From: Coniella vitis
Lineage: Eukaryota; Ascomycota; Sordariomycetes; Diaporthales; Schizoparmaceae
Assembly: GCA_011317545.1 (NCBI GenBank)
Contig: WUJK01000010.1
Span: 496,001-560,000, forward strand
Direction of reading: 5' to 3'
DNA: 64,000 nucleotides
Both the position numbers and the translations under genes were made by a program. The first letter of the stretch is position 1; each line of letters opens with the position of its first letter. The notes beneath the pieces were generated by a model, which was not told where the DNA came from, searched no databases, and saw only the letters and a list, made by a program, of their open reading frames with translations. This document shows positions 1 through 9,633 of this stretch, in pieces.

Positions 1-392
1 AGCAGGGATATGCCAATGATGCAGCTGAGCGGCGGCTCCGCTCATTCCCAAGATGAGGTAATGCATTGGGCTCTTGAGAGGCAGCCCTTTTCTTTGGACA
101 ATTCTAGTGATCCTGAGCGACATTGTTGGTTGCGCTAGTGCTGAAGGTTGCTTGGCAGTTGGGTATATTAAGAAGATGGTTTTCCTCTTTTACCTGGGTC
201 GAAGTGTTTTTGAATAACATCAACTCTCTGGTTTGCAGTATCAAATCAATCTCGCACATACCATCTACGCTGCGAATCATCTACTACCAGTAACACTTTC
301 ATACTTTCTTCACCCACTTTTGAGGAAAAGGTCACAAACGAACAAGCACATTCCATCAAACTCATACTACTTACCACATCCAACAATTAAAC
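1..392. other. Upstream region of the Gly-rich gene
   Basis: No coding region seen. A TATA-like run (tatattaag, about 164-172) lies some 220 bp before the ATG at 393. The 5' leader from about 240 is A/C-rich, as in strongly expressed fungal genes. A pyrimidine run ending in tttgcag near 238 could be the acceptor of a 5'-UTR intron, but no donor could be fixed. Confidence 0.4.
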
Positions 393-914
393 ATGGGTCA
401 TCACGATCATCACCATGGCGGCGGCCCCCAAGGTGGTCCTGGCGGTCCTCCGCCACCACCTCAACACCACGGCCTTCTGAGCAACCTGCTTCACCACCAC
501 AAGGACGGCAACCACGGCGGTCCGCCCGCCGGTGGCTTTAGCGGGCCAGGAGCACAATACGGCGGCGGTTTCGGTGGTCCACCACAACAAGGACCTGGAG
601 GACCGCATGGCGGCGGCTTTGGCGGTCCAGGAGGACCAAACCAGGGCGGGTTCGGTGGGCCACCGCAGCACGGGCCTGGAGGATCTCATGGCGGCGGCTT
701 TGGGGGCGCTGGAGGGCCGGGGGGGCCGCGCGGTGGTGAATTTGGGGGACCTGGTGGTTCCGGGGGGCCACACGGCGGTGGCTTTGGCGGTCCTGGCGGT
801 CCTGGCGGTCCTGGGGGGCCACATGGCGGCGGTTTCGGTGGTCCTGGTGGACCCGGTGGTCCTGGAGGTTCTGGCGGTCCCGGTGGCCCTGGAGGCCCGG
901 GAGGGCGCTGGTAA
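393..914 (+). CDS. His/Gly-rich low-complexity repeat protein
   Basis: A single-exon gene of 173 aa starts at the ATG in an AAAC-ATGG context. The product opens with a His-rich stretch (GHHDHHHGGG) and is then almost wholly Gly, Pro and aromatic. The unit HGGGFGGPGG recurs about every 16-20 residues, with degenerate forms such as HGGGFGGAGG and RGGEFGGPGG. No signal peptide or membrane segment is visible, so a soluble, largely disordered protein is expected. The His cluster suggests metal binding, but that is inference. The repeats are close at DNA level too, so copy number may vary between strains. The other open frames over this stretch on both strands follow from the GC-rich period-3 repeat. 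I do not recognise a named family; loosely similar small Gly-rich proteins occur in many moulds, some stress-induced. Confidence 0.7.
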   Translation: MGHHDHHHGGGPQGGPGGPPPPPQHHGLLSNLLHHHKDGNHGGPPAGGFSGPGAQYGGGFGGPPQQGPGGPHGGGFGGPGGPNQGGFGGPPQHGPGGSHGGGFGGAGGPGGPRGGEFGGPGGSGGPHGGGFGGPGGPGGPGGPHGGGFGGPGGPGGPGGSGGPGGPGGPGGRW

Positions 915-2000
915 GCCATGCGAGCTAGCCTTGGTGGTAGGATGAAGGAGTTATGGAGTTTTGTAGATACCAGGATTGCTTATCCAGTACTTGAGAGGTA
1001 ACACTTGATACCAAAGATGATTAGGAAGAAAGCAGGAATATATGGGAAACTGTTCGAAGCATTAATCAGATGGAAGGGCTGAGAATGTGAAGCAGTTTCA
1101 ATGTCTGATTAGCATCAACTCCATGCTTAGTAGAGGTTCGATATTTTTGTCTGGTTTATCTAGCTTTTCAGCTTTATACAAGGCCAGTGCAATCGAGTTT
1201 CTTGCGTGTCTGCGATCGTTTGCAAAATGCACATCAATACCATTAGGTACTTCAAGCATATAGCGTTGAGCACATTCGACTATCCATGTCTGGTTTTACC
1301 CTTATGATACATGTATAATTTCCTTGCACTAGTAACATAGTACCAGAGCTCTATGATACCCAATATACCTAGCCAAGGCCAGAGATATTCAACTCTTCAA
1401 GAACTCCCTACCGCGTGTATATCTGATAAATTAGCGCAGCACAAGGGCAGCTTTGTAAAAGTTCTCCTTAATTAACAAAAAAGCCCTACTGGTATGCTTC
1501 CCTCGTCAATGTTTGTACACAGTCCAAGAGCATTTTTGCAGTGGCTTCTTCCTGGACTTCAGGTCCCATTCAGCTACCTAGCTAGGTGCCATTCCTGTTT
1601 ATGTATTGTTATTGGCTAGTCCTGTGCCCAGTCAGTCAGGCAGTCAAGCCAGCAAGCCAGCCAGCCCCTCTCGACGAGCGAGAGTGAAGCCGTCGTGAGT
1701 CTGTCTCCAGGACAAAGCAAATCAACATATGAGCGTCGTGGTTATGGAATTACCTGCCACGATGTCACAAGTAGATAAATAACACACAAGCCAGAAGTTT
1801 TTCTGTTCCTCTTCCGTTTCAAAAGATCCAGTGGCTCGATTCCCCTCTCCTCTTGCAACTCTACCTCCTGACTTCATCACCACCGCCCTCCGCAAACCGT
1901 CTGGATATCCAACTGCCCCGTCAAGCTCTCTTGCGGTTGAAGACGGTGACACCTCCTTCATTTAGTCTCTCATCCCCTCGTTCTCCAAGAGCCATCACGG
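915..2000. other. Intergenic region
   Basis: No supported gene. It holds the 3' UTR of the Gly-rich gene and the promoter of the next gene. A perfect 12-bp palindrome, acctagctaggt, lies at 1576-1587. Tandem cagtcaggcagtcaag and ccagcaagccagccagcc stretches follow at about 1629-1665. Confidence 0.5.
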
Positions 2001-3121
2001 ATGAATCAGTCACTGCTTCCTTCTCTTCAATTCCTCACCCTCGGAACCCACGTCAACTACACACGCACAATGGAGGAGATCTACCGTCGACCCGCCTATC
2101 CTCTGCCCTGGGACGACGTCCCAGGTTTCATTGCCTACTTCCTCATGGACCTTGTTGCCGTTGTTAAGTTCTACTTGGTCATGGGCTCGGCCTTCCTGAT
2201 TCTGTACGGCATCGGCAAGGCCTTGTTGTGGATCCTTTTGGCCCTCATCCACAAGATCGACAAGGCCTTGGAGAAGAAACAAGTCGTGCCTGGTCTCGAC
2301 GGTGGTCAGTATTTGCCTTTCGCCATCTTATGTGCCATTATTGCCCTCGTCATTGGCTGTCCTGAGCTTTCAACGCTAATCACGAAGGAACTCTCCCTTC
2401 TACCCGTCCACAGCGGTCGACCGCCTGATTCTTTCGGACAAGTTCCATCTCGAAGACGATTCCGACGAATACCGTAAGCATCACGAGGCGCACGAGGAGA
2501 TGTGCTCCGTTATCAAGAAGCGCTGGGGCGCCGAACTCGAGCAGCTCTTTGCCGAGCCCGAGTGCGAACTGATCACCTCCGACGTGACTTATATCGTTCT
2601 TTATTGTGAGTTCTTTGTCTTCCTGTCCCCCTCTCTCACAGTCCGGCCATGGACCTTGTTGGTCGTGTTTCTTGTGATTCTGAATGATTATGTTTTGGCT
2701 TTTTCCTTTTGAAAATTACTTCTTCGCTGAAGGCTTGGTTGAAAAACAACTCGTATATTATGACTTTTCAGAATCCAGACCTAGTATATGTCCACTGCTA
2801 TCTTCTATTGACTCTGGCTAACGTGTTCCCCATCTTTTCCTCCTTCCAACGCAAACAGTGGCCGCCTCCAACGCCAAGTACGAAAAGCGCAACTCAATTC
2901 TCTTCAAAGACCTGGATATCGGTTTCCAGGGCTTTGAGGAGCTCACTCCGCACGGCCGCAACACGCTTTTGGAAGCGCAGCCCCTGTCTTATGCGCCCCC
3001 GAAGTCCAAAGGCGAGGAGGCGTTCAAGGCGGATGGTGGTGCCACGGCTGAAGAGCACGACGAGGCTGAGGAGGACGAGGATGAAAATCCTGCCGTTGAA
3101 GAGCCTGACCGCGATGAATAA
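2001..3121 (+). CDS. Hypothetical membrane-anchored protein, three exons
   Basis: Exons are 2001-2304, 2414-2605 and 2859-3121. The introns (109 and 253 nt) start GTCAGT and GTGAGT and end CAG, and frame is kept through both joins, giving 252 aa. A second in-frame ATG at 2070 (residue 24, MEEIYRRPAYPL) may be the true start, leaving 229 aa. One long hydrophobic stretch (about residues 51-83 of the longer form) can span the membrane once or as a hairpin. The rest is charged and helical, with many Lys/Glu, and the C-terminus is an acidic tail. No catalytic motif is visible and I recognise no family. The long second intron is the weakest part of the model. Confidence 0.65.
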
Positions 3122-4310
3122 TCGTTGACTGCATGCTTTCCATCAACGCGCCTCGACTTTTTAGACAAGCACTTCAGCACGGGTCTGAGAAGAGAAGAGA
3201 AGCTGGTTTGGGGCCAGGAGCTTCAACAAGGCACGGCAACGCTCCAATATGGTTGGCAAAGAAGTTGGTATCTCGACTTGATGAATGGCAACGGCTGAGA
3301 ATTCCAACGACCGTTGGAGATGGAATGTTTTCGAAGGGATACTATGGCTGCAACGTGGTGGAATTGGTTGGTTTGTCTTGCAAGGAAAGAGGTTTTGCTC
3401 TTTTCTCTTCTTTCTTGTTGTTCACATCATCGTCCACGTCGTCATTGTCAATCGACTCCATGCCATGGTAAGATGGCTATGGAGTCCGGTGCATTGGTTG
3501 ATTGTTTGATTGACGGATTGATACTTTATTGGCAGGCCGTTCAACGGTTGTTGAGTCGTACCTTAGCCACATACTCTCCGCTCTGTCGTTTCGTTCTTCG
3601 GACTGGACGACTAGTACAGTTGATTTTCATATATGCCATTGTGCAGAAGCTCTCTGATTGTCTCCGTGAGGATGTTGACCCTCTCGTGACTGATTATGCT
3701 TATGCGGTGCTCAAGCAGATGATGCATCATGGCTCAGTCATTATGTTTCTTCGCAAGCACGAAGATGCCCACGCAGTAGCTTGCACAGTTCCAAAACATA
3801 AAAAGAAATATAGGACTATATTAGCACAACACAAGACGACGACACCACTTAATTTGCAGCCAAGCAGACAAAAGAGGTTCGTAGCGTTCACCAAAAGGTG
3901 GAAGCCAGATATGTGCGCGCGCCAGAAATGGAAATCTGAGCTTCTTTGTGAGACAGCGAACGCACCCTCCGATGCAGATGCAGGATTCTGACATGGGCTC
4001 GAAATCTGAGGATTTCCCCTTCTCATTTGGTTGTCGAGCATCGCAATAACGTGTTGTAGTGAGACCTCAAAGTCATGATGTATTTGCAGCGGCTCTTAGG
4101 CGTCTTGGATAAAGTGGTGGAGGCCGGCTTATATAAAGACGCTGGAATAGCGCGGCAATACTCGCAATGTCTCGGCCGCTACTTTTGGAAAAAGAGAGAG
4201 GGAAAAAACAACGCTTCACACCCACCACAAAAGTTCAAAGCTCAGCATCTTACTTGATTTGGAGTGATCCCTGGGGGAAAAAAACATATCAACTTCACGA
4301 CCGATACATA
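3122..4310. other. Intergenic region with promoter of the SDR gene
   Basis: No coding region supported. Open frames such as 3314-3991 (+) lack domain-like composition and have no good splice partners. The stretch holds the 3' UTR of the upstream gene and the TATA-containing promoter of the dehydrogenase. Confidence 0.45.
4130..4137 (+). promoter_or_regulatory. Probable TATA box of the SDR gene
   Basis: The sequence tatataaa stands about 175 bp before the ATG at 4311, in an otherwise mixed-base region on the coding strand. Position and match to TATAWAW support a core promoter element. No transcript start was mapped. Confidence 0.5.
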
Positions 4311-5261
4311 ATGTCAGCCTCACAGCCACCCGTGATCCTCATCACAGGCGCCTCCTCTGGCCTTGGACACGCCTTTATCAACCACTACACAGCCGCCAAC
4401 CGCCCCCTGTCCAGCCCGTACACCATCGTCGGCATAGACAGGCATCCCTACAGTCCTCCTTCTGCCTCCTCCTCACCGTCGCCATCAAAAGACTGGACCT
4501 TCATCCAGCTCGACGTCACAGCGCCCGTCGAGCACCAGCGCGAGGTCCTCTTTGCGAGCGGCTGCATCCACCCCACCTCGCCCATCCCGCTCCTCATCCA
4601 TTGCGCGGGCGTGCGCGGCCTTGTCCCGCACGTTCCCATAACCCAGTCGAGCGATGTAGCGCGCGCAGAGACGCTTGACGCAATGGATGCCACGACGCTG
4701 CTGAGGACGTACGAGGTCAATGTCGTGGGGACATTCAACCTTCTTTCTGCTGTGCTGCCGAACTTGAAGCTCTGTGCACAGCAGCAGCAGCAGCAGCAGC
4801 AGCAAACGCAAGTCGTAGCAAACATTGATAACCCAGTGAGCCAAAGCGGCAGCAGCAGCAGCAGCAGCAGCAGTACTGGCAGTGAAATCTCCAATGGCAA
4901 CAAGGCAAAAGTGCTGGTCCTCTCATCCCGCATGGGGAGCATTGCGTCCAACGTCGCAGGCGGCGGGTACGCCTACCGCGCGAGCAAAGCGGCGCTCAAC
5001 GCGGTGCTGCGCAGCATGGCCATTGATGTGCCTGAAGTATTCTTCGCCATGGTGCACCCTGGGCGCGTCGAGACGGGGCTGGTTGCTGTCAAGGAGGACG
5101 GGGCGATGCGTCCTGAGGAGAGCTTGCGGGACATGGTGGTGTTATTGGATAGACTAGGCGGGGACGGTGAAACGACGGGCGCAGAAGAAGCAGGCAAATC
5201 ACCGGGCAGACTGGCGAGTGGATGTTTTATTGACCGGTTTGGGAATACGTTTCCTTGGTGA
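4311..5261 (+). CDS. Short-chain dehydrogenase/reductase with polyQ/polyS insert
   Basis: Intronless, 316 aa; the ATG is chosen because the Rossmann start follows at once. Classical SDR features are present: cofactor loop TGASSGLG (residues 12-19), an HCAG motif in place of NNAG, Asn in NVVGTFN (N137), catalytic Ser in the VLSSRMGS strand (about 205), and YRASK giving Tyr222 and Lys226. It is therefore probably an active NAD(P)-dependent oxidoreductase. The order and HPGRVET-type end resemble sepiapterin reductase-like or benzil reductase-like SDRs. Between N137 and the catalytic Ser lies an unusual low-complexity insert of about 45 residues, with nine Gln (157-165, CAG repeat) and a run of Ser from AGC repeats. 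The insert probably loops out of the fold. Substrate unknown. Confidence 0.85.
   Translation: MSASQPPVILITGASSGLGHAFINHYTAANRPLSSPYTIVGIDRHPYSPPSASSSPSPSKDWTFIQLDVTAPVEHQREVLFASGCIHPTSPIPLLIHCAGVRGLVPHVPITQSSDVARAETLDAMDATTLLRTYEVNVVGTFNLLSAVLPNLKLCAQQQQQQQQQTQVVANIDNPVSQSGSSSSSSSSTGSEISNGNKAKVLVLSSRMGSIASNVAGGGYAYRASKAALNAVLRSMAIDVPEVFFAMVHPGRVETGLVAVKEDGAMRPEESLRDMVVLLDRLGGDGETTGAEEAGKSPGRLASGCFIDRFGNTFPW
4779..4876 (+). repeat. CAG and AGC trinucleotide repeats inside the SDR gene
   Basis: Eight CAG codons plus one CAA (4779-4805) encode polyGln. About 40 nt further on an AGC run (about 4853-4873) encodes polySer. Both are in frame with the dehydrogenase and are likely to vary in length between strains. 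Confidence 0.85.
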
Positions 5262-6161
5262 TGATTTGAATTGAAGTTGATTGATTGCCTTGCGGTCTAA
5301 GGCCTGTGGGGGGATGGCAATGCTTGTTGCCAACTGGATTTTTTGGATATATATATGTGTGTGCCCATCACACCCAACCTTATGTCGATAACTCAACTTG
5401 ATGTGAATAGAATCTGGTGCCGTTGAGGGTTGCTTCCCCCATCGACCAGGCAAGCAAGAAGGGTCGACCGGCTCGATTCCGAGAGGCACGTCCAGACCAT
5501 CTGAGAGCACTTGTTTTTCATGTCCCAGGCTGTCTATAATGTATTGCAATGGAACATTCACGTGATTCGATGAGCCATCCTTCTTGCTCCCTCTTATCAC
5601 ATTGGAATTTGCCCAAATCTGCTGAGCGGTGCCATCTCCCCGAGAGCACTGGCACTGCTCACTCAAAACACACTAGATCATGACCAAAAAAGGTCAATCC
5701 AAGAACGAACCCAGACAAACAAAACTCATCCGCATCCCGTCCAATGAATCATAAGTACTTGCAACATAGAATTGCAGCTTGCTTGTTTATATCGACTTTA
5801 TAAACTGGTGATCAGATAGATGCTGCTGAGAAGTCACCTTGCAAATCAATTTTGAATTTGAGGTCTAGGGTAAGTTGTATGACTCAGCAGGGAAAAAAGG
5901 TGGGGGGGCAGAACTTACCCTAGACCTCGAATCCAGAATTGCATGCAGCAACTTTGAAACGCGCCTGAGAAGTTGCAGCTGCGGATCTTATGCTGCCTGC
6001 TGAAACCACAAACTCAACACAATGAATTTGAAAAGTCAATGACTAGATGCAACCTGATAGACAGTCATATAGCTAGCAGATACCCGATGGAATTGCTACA
6101 AGCTGGAGAAAAAAAAAGGCTTGGGGCTTCTCCAACACCTAGGACTTACTCCGGCCTGAGC
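5262..6161. other. Intergenic region between convergent genes
   Basis: No gene supported. The 155-codon minus-strand frame at 5199-5666 overlaps the SDR end and has no recognisable content. A TA/TG microsatellite lies at about 5347-5362 and an inverted repeat at 5848-5940. Confidence 0.45.
5848..5940. repeat. 29-bp inverted repeat (hairpin)
   Basis: Arms at 5848-5876 and 5912-5940 match as reverse complements at 26 of 29 positions, including a perfect 17-bp core (gaggtctagggtaagtt, 5860-5876). The loop is 35 nt and contains an A-run followed by a G-run. All three mismatches are transitions, each with T/A on the left against C/G on the right. It could be a small transposon remnant or a transcript hairpin. 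Confidence 0.8.
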
Positions 6162-7986
6162 TTATTTGCCATTAGAAGAACCCTTGAAACTCGCCGATCC
6201 AGCATGCGAATCCTCCTCCTCAGCACCCATACCACCAGCCACAACTCCCTCATGCACCAACATCTCCCTTTGCTGCGCATCCTGCACCCGCATAGCAGAC
6301 GCCTCCGTCTGCATGTACGCATTCCGACCCTTGACAATCCAAAACCCGCCTGCCACAACCAGCACAACAGCGAAAACGGCGATCGCATAATTCATATCAC
6401 TCGGCGCCGGGTTTGGTGCGCCGGGAAAGAAGAAGAAGACTGTTGTCACGGCGCAGTACACAATCGATGTCCAATTCAGAACGGGTCCCAGCCACCCAGT
6501 CAGTCGGAACCCTCCAGCGGGGAGCTTGTCGCGTCCTGCAACCATGACGGCGAGGATGGGCAGGGCATAGGAGATAGTGAGGGCAATGGTGGCCGTGCTG
6601 AGGATCGCTTCCAGGACCGTGTTGGCAAAGAGGTACAAGACGCCCACCAGCGCGATAATGAACCCTTGGAGAATAATGGCCCGCGCGGGGACTTTCCATG
6701 TCTCGTCGACCTTGGTGAAATAGTTGCTAAAGGGCAGGCCGCCGTCTCTGGCAAAGCCCCAGGTCAGCCGCGACCCCGTGGTGAAGATGCTGATTCCTTG
6801 ACCTAGACCGTTGAAGATAAACAAGGCTAGCAGAACGGCGCCTCCTTGCAGGCCGATGGCGTCTTGGACCAGTTGCATGAACGGCAGGTCGGCGTTGATG
6901 ACCGTGTCGAGGTCCTGGATGCAAAAGAGACACACGACCATGAAGATGAAACCGCTAATGGCGCCAATGACAACAGATAGCCAGATGGCCCTTGGAGCGT
7001 TGCGTCGTGGAGCCGGGATCTCCTCGACCATGTGGATGACGGAGTCAAAGGCCGTAAGCCCATATGCTGCCTGGATCAGACCGACGAACCACTGCAAGAT
7101 TGGCAACGGGTCAGCATCAGAGCCACAAGAACGGTATCGTAACCTTGTCCCAAGGGAGCGGGCTACTCACAGTCACGCCATCATCCCAACCCGACTGGTT
7201 GATCCATCTGCCAAAGACAAACTTGGCAGGCTGGTATTTCAGGTCGTCCTTGGTTCCCACAGCAATCAGCAGTGCCAAGCTGAAAATGACAAACAAGCCG
7301 GCAAACCAGACGCCCACAAAGTTGTTGAACCACGGCAACACCTTGTCTTTGCGGCAAGCAACCAGATTGAATACGGTCAAAAGGGCAGTCACCCCCAGGT
7401 AAACCAGGAACTGAACCCAGCCCTCATCACCAGCCGTCCAGTCCGGGTCAAACATAGTCTTCATGCCCAACAGGAAGCTCGTCATGAAGGCGGTCTGCGA
7501 GGCCGTCAACGCCCACCAGCCGAAAGTGTTGATCCAAGCGCACATGTATGAGCCAAGTCGTCCCGCAGGAGTGTCCCAAAGGCGAAGAACCCAGTATGCC
7601 TGGCCAAGCGCGGTGGGCATGCTGCTGCACAGCTCGCCTAGAGACACGGCAACGCAGACATTGCACACCGTCACCAAGACAAGCCCCCAGAGAATGCTGA
7701 CAGGGCCACCGTACGACAAGCCGCTTGCAAGGTCCTGACAATGATGATTAGACGATTGGCTTCCTGGCATTCATTCCAGGCATCAAATCGCAAAGGCACT
7801 TACTTGAGCAAAAGTGGACCATGTTCCGAGGACACAAAAGGCCAACGCAAGGATACTCCAAAGGTCGAATTTGCGGGAGAGAGCCTGTCCATGGCCAAGC
7901 GCTGCCAAATCGTACTCATCGAGGCTTTCTTGATTGGCGGTTTCGGCAGCGACTTCGCTCGCCAGCTGCGCCTTGGTCGGTTCCAT
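6162..7986 (-). CDS. APC-superfamily amino acid/choline-type permease
   Basis: Three exons on the minus strand: 7986-7804, 7734-7171 and 7091-6162. Introns of 69 and 79 nt have GTAAGT/CAG and GTGAGT/CAG borders and phase 0 joins, giving 558 aa. The start is the ATG at 7986; the frame extends upstream only through a GTG. The family mark LGTWSTFAQ-DLASGLSYGGP is formed exactly across the first splice junction. GELCSSMPTALGQAYW, the EIPAPRRNAPRAIW loop and about twelve hydrophobic segments place it in the fungal ACT group (GABA/choline/amino-acid permeases such as Hnm1 and Uga4). It should import a nitrogenous solute by proton symport at the plasma membrane; the substrate cannot be read from sequence. 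The N-terminus is cytosolic and acidic. The tail after the last segment is long and Glu/Ser-rich. Confidence 0.9.
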
Positions 7987-9633
7987 GGTCGCACGGAGGG
8001 ATGTCGACGATCTGCGGGTCACAGTTGATTGATTGACTGATTGGGCAACTTCTTGGTATCAGATCGCATATACTGGCATCCTCTGTGCCAATCTAATGCT
8101 AGACAGATTCTGTGGCAAAGTAAAAAGATTGTCGTAGAGAGCGGTCGTGGTTCTTGACGGAATGCCACAGCCAGCAGCGGTTCAGTGCAGGAATCGGCAG
8201 AGCTGGTATTATGTATATTAAGCGCACTAGTATAGCATCAACCGGCCGACCATGACGGCTGAGCGATATATTAGACACATGCAGCTGTCTACTCCTTTTT
8301 TGACTTGATTCGAAGCGTGCCTATCTCTGTGCCTAGCGGACTGGCTTACTCTGGGGTAAGATAGTCGATCGTGCAGGGCTCTGCCGCATGCCGCTGTCAT
8401 TGGCCGCCAGAAAGTGATATCAACCGGCACTCGACGCCACGCATCTCCAAGCCGAATCGGGACAATTGGGTTATCAGCGACGGGGGTATGCCGGCACACC
8501 GAATATGGCAAGTTCACGCGCGTGCACACTCCAGGCTATCGACAGCCAGCTGCACCACGTATCGACACGGCGAGGAGCGGCTCTGCTATGTGTGCTTGGA
8601 TGCAGCAGTTGGCACCGGCGGACCGACAACATGGACATGGTCCCTGACTGGGCTGGCGTGAGTCACATGGGCGTCTTGCCTGGCAAGCTGGCTTGGTGCC
8701 AGTGGCTCCAATTATCAACCTTTCGGCTGCATGTTCGGCTCGACGATGGCTGCCCTGACTTCCTAGTATCTTGGCTTTGCAACGGACATTCAGCCTAGAG
8801 ACGGTCAGGTGAGGGCGTGTTGCTGTGGGAGTGCCGTCGACGCGAGCGCTGCGGATGCCACAGCTCGAGACTCCTTGCCTTTGGGAGCAGCAAAGAAGTG
8901 GCTCAGCCTGAAACGAGGCAACAGAGGTGGCTGATGGCGTGGCTGGAAAGCGAGTGTCGAGCTTGACAAGTACCTACCATAGGTACTTACCTACCTAGGT
9001 ATCAACAGCTTGGATGCTCACAGCCGACCGGTGGAAGCTGCCCAGCAGGAAGGAACCAAAACGACCCACCGCCGAGCACCTGCTGCTATTCGCTATGGAA
9101 GGCACACAGCAGCTTCGGCTCCCACAAAAGCTAGGTTTCAGTGCGACATCGACTGCAGAATCGCATTTCAGCTCTTATCCTCCCCTTAAACTCTCGGCGG
9201 CGATTGAGAGGCTGTTGCACGCATCACTTGTATCTATTTGCACTGCGTTTACCGGCGCATCAGCACAGCCTGCACTAACATCAGGCGCATCCAAGGCCTC
9301 ATCGATATGTGTACAACGGAAATAGTTAAATGCTCACGTTTTCCCAAAGGACATGTCGCCATGAATATAGGTATGTCTGATTCATGGTAACACGTCCCCA
9401 AGTACTTACTTCTTTTTGGTGCTTGGTATTCCTCCACAGGATCCCGGGCCTGATGCTGTATCCACGTGGCATCGTACCCCCCTGGCAGGCCGCCTCGTTG
9501 TAGGGACGCCAGAACATACCCAGATACCACACAATGGCCTGCGCGAAATACAGCATCCGGAGTATTACACAGCATAGCAATCGCCTGCAAGGTGAGACAG
9601 CGAGACCGAGCTCTGCTTGCCAGCCCGAGGAAC
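7987..9633. other. Intergenic region between divergent genes
   Basis: About 1.6 kb without a supportable coding region; small open frames overlap on both strands. It must contain the permease promoter and the Clr5-gene promoter. A cluster of TACCTAGGTA-type palindromes lies at 8970-9001. Confidence 0.45.
8970..9001. repeat. Clustered GTACCTA/TACCTAGGTA palindromes
   Basis: A gtaccta-cca-taggtac inverted repeat (8970-8986) is followed by a perfect 10-bp palindrome tacctaggta (8992-9001). Related short palindromes occur in other intergenic stretches of the window, for example at 1576-1587. Confidence 0.7.

Noticed and set aside
387..945. Four overlapping open frames on both strands across the Gly-rich gene
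   Set aside because: They arise from the GC-rich period-3 repeat. Only the frame beginning at 393 has a good start context and a consistent protein repeat.
3314..3991. 225-codon plus-strand frame after the hypothetical membrane protein
   Set aside because: No domain, odd composition, and located in the likely 3' UTR; no supporting splice sites.
4448..4951. Minus-strand frame with Leu and Cys runs
   Set aside because: Antisense image of the CAG/AGC repeats of the SDR gene.
5199..5666. 155-codon minus-strand frame
   Set aside because: Overlaps the end of the SDR gene and shows no recognisable sequence.
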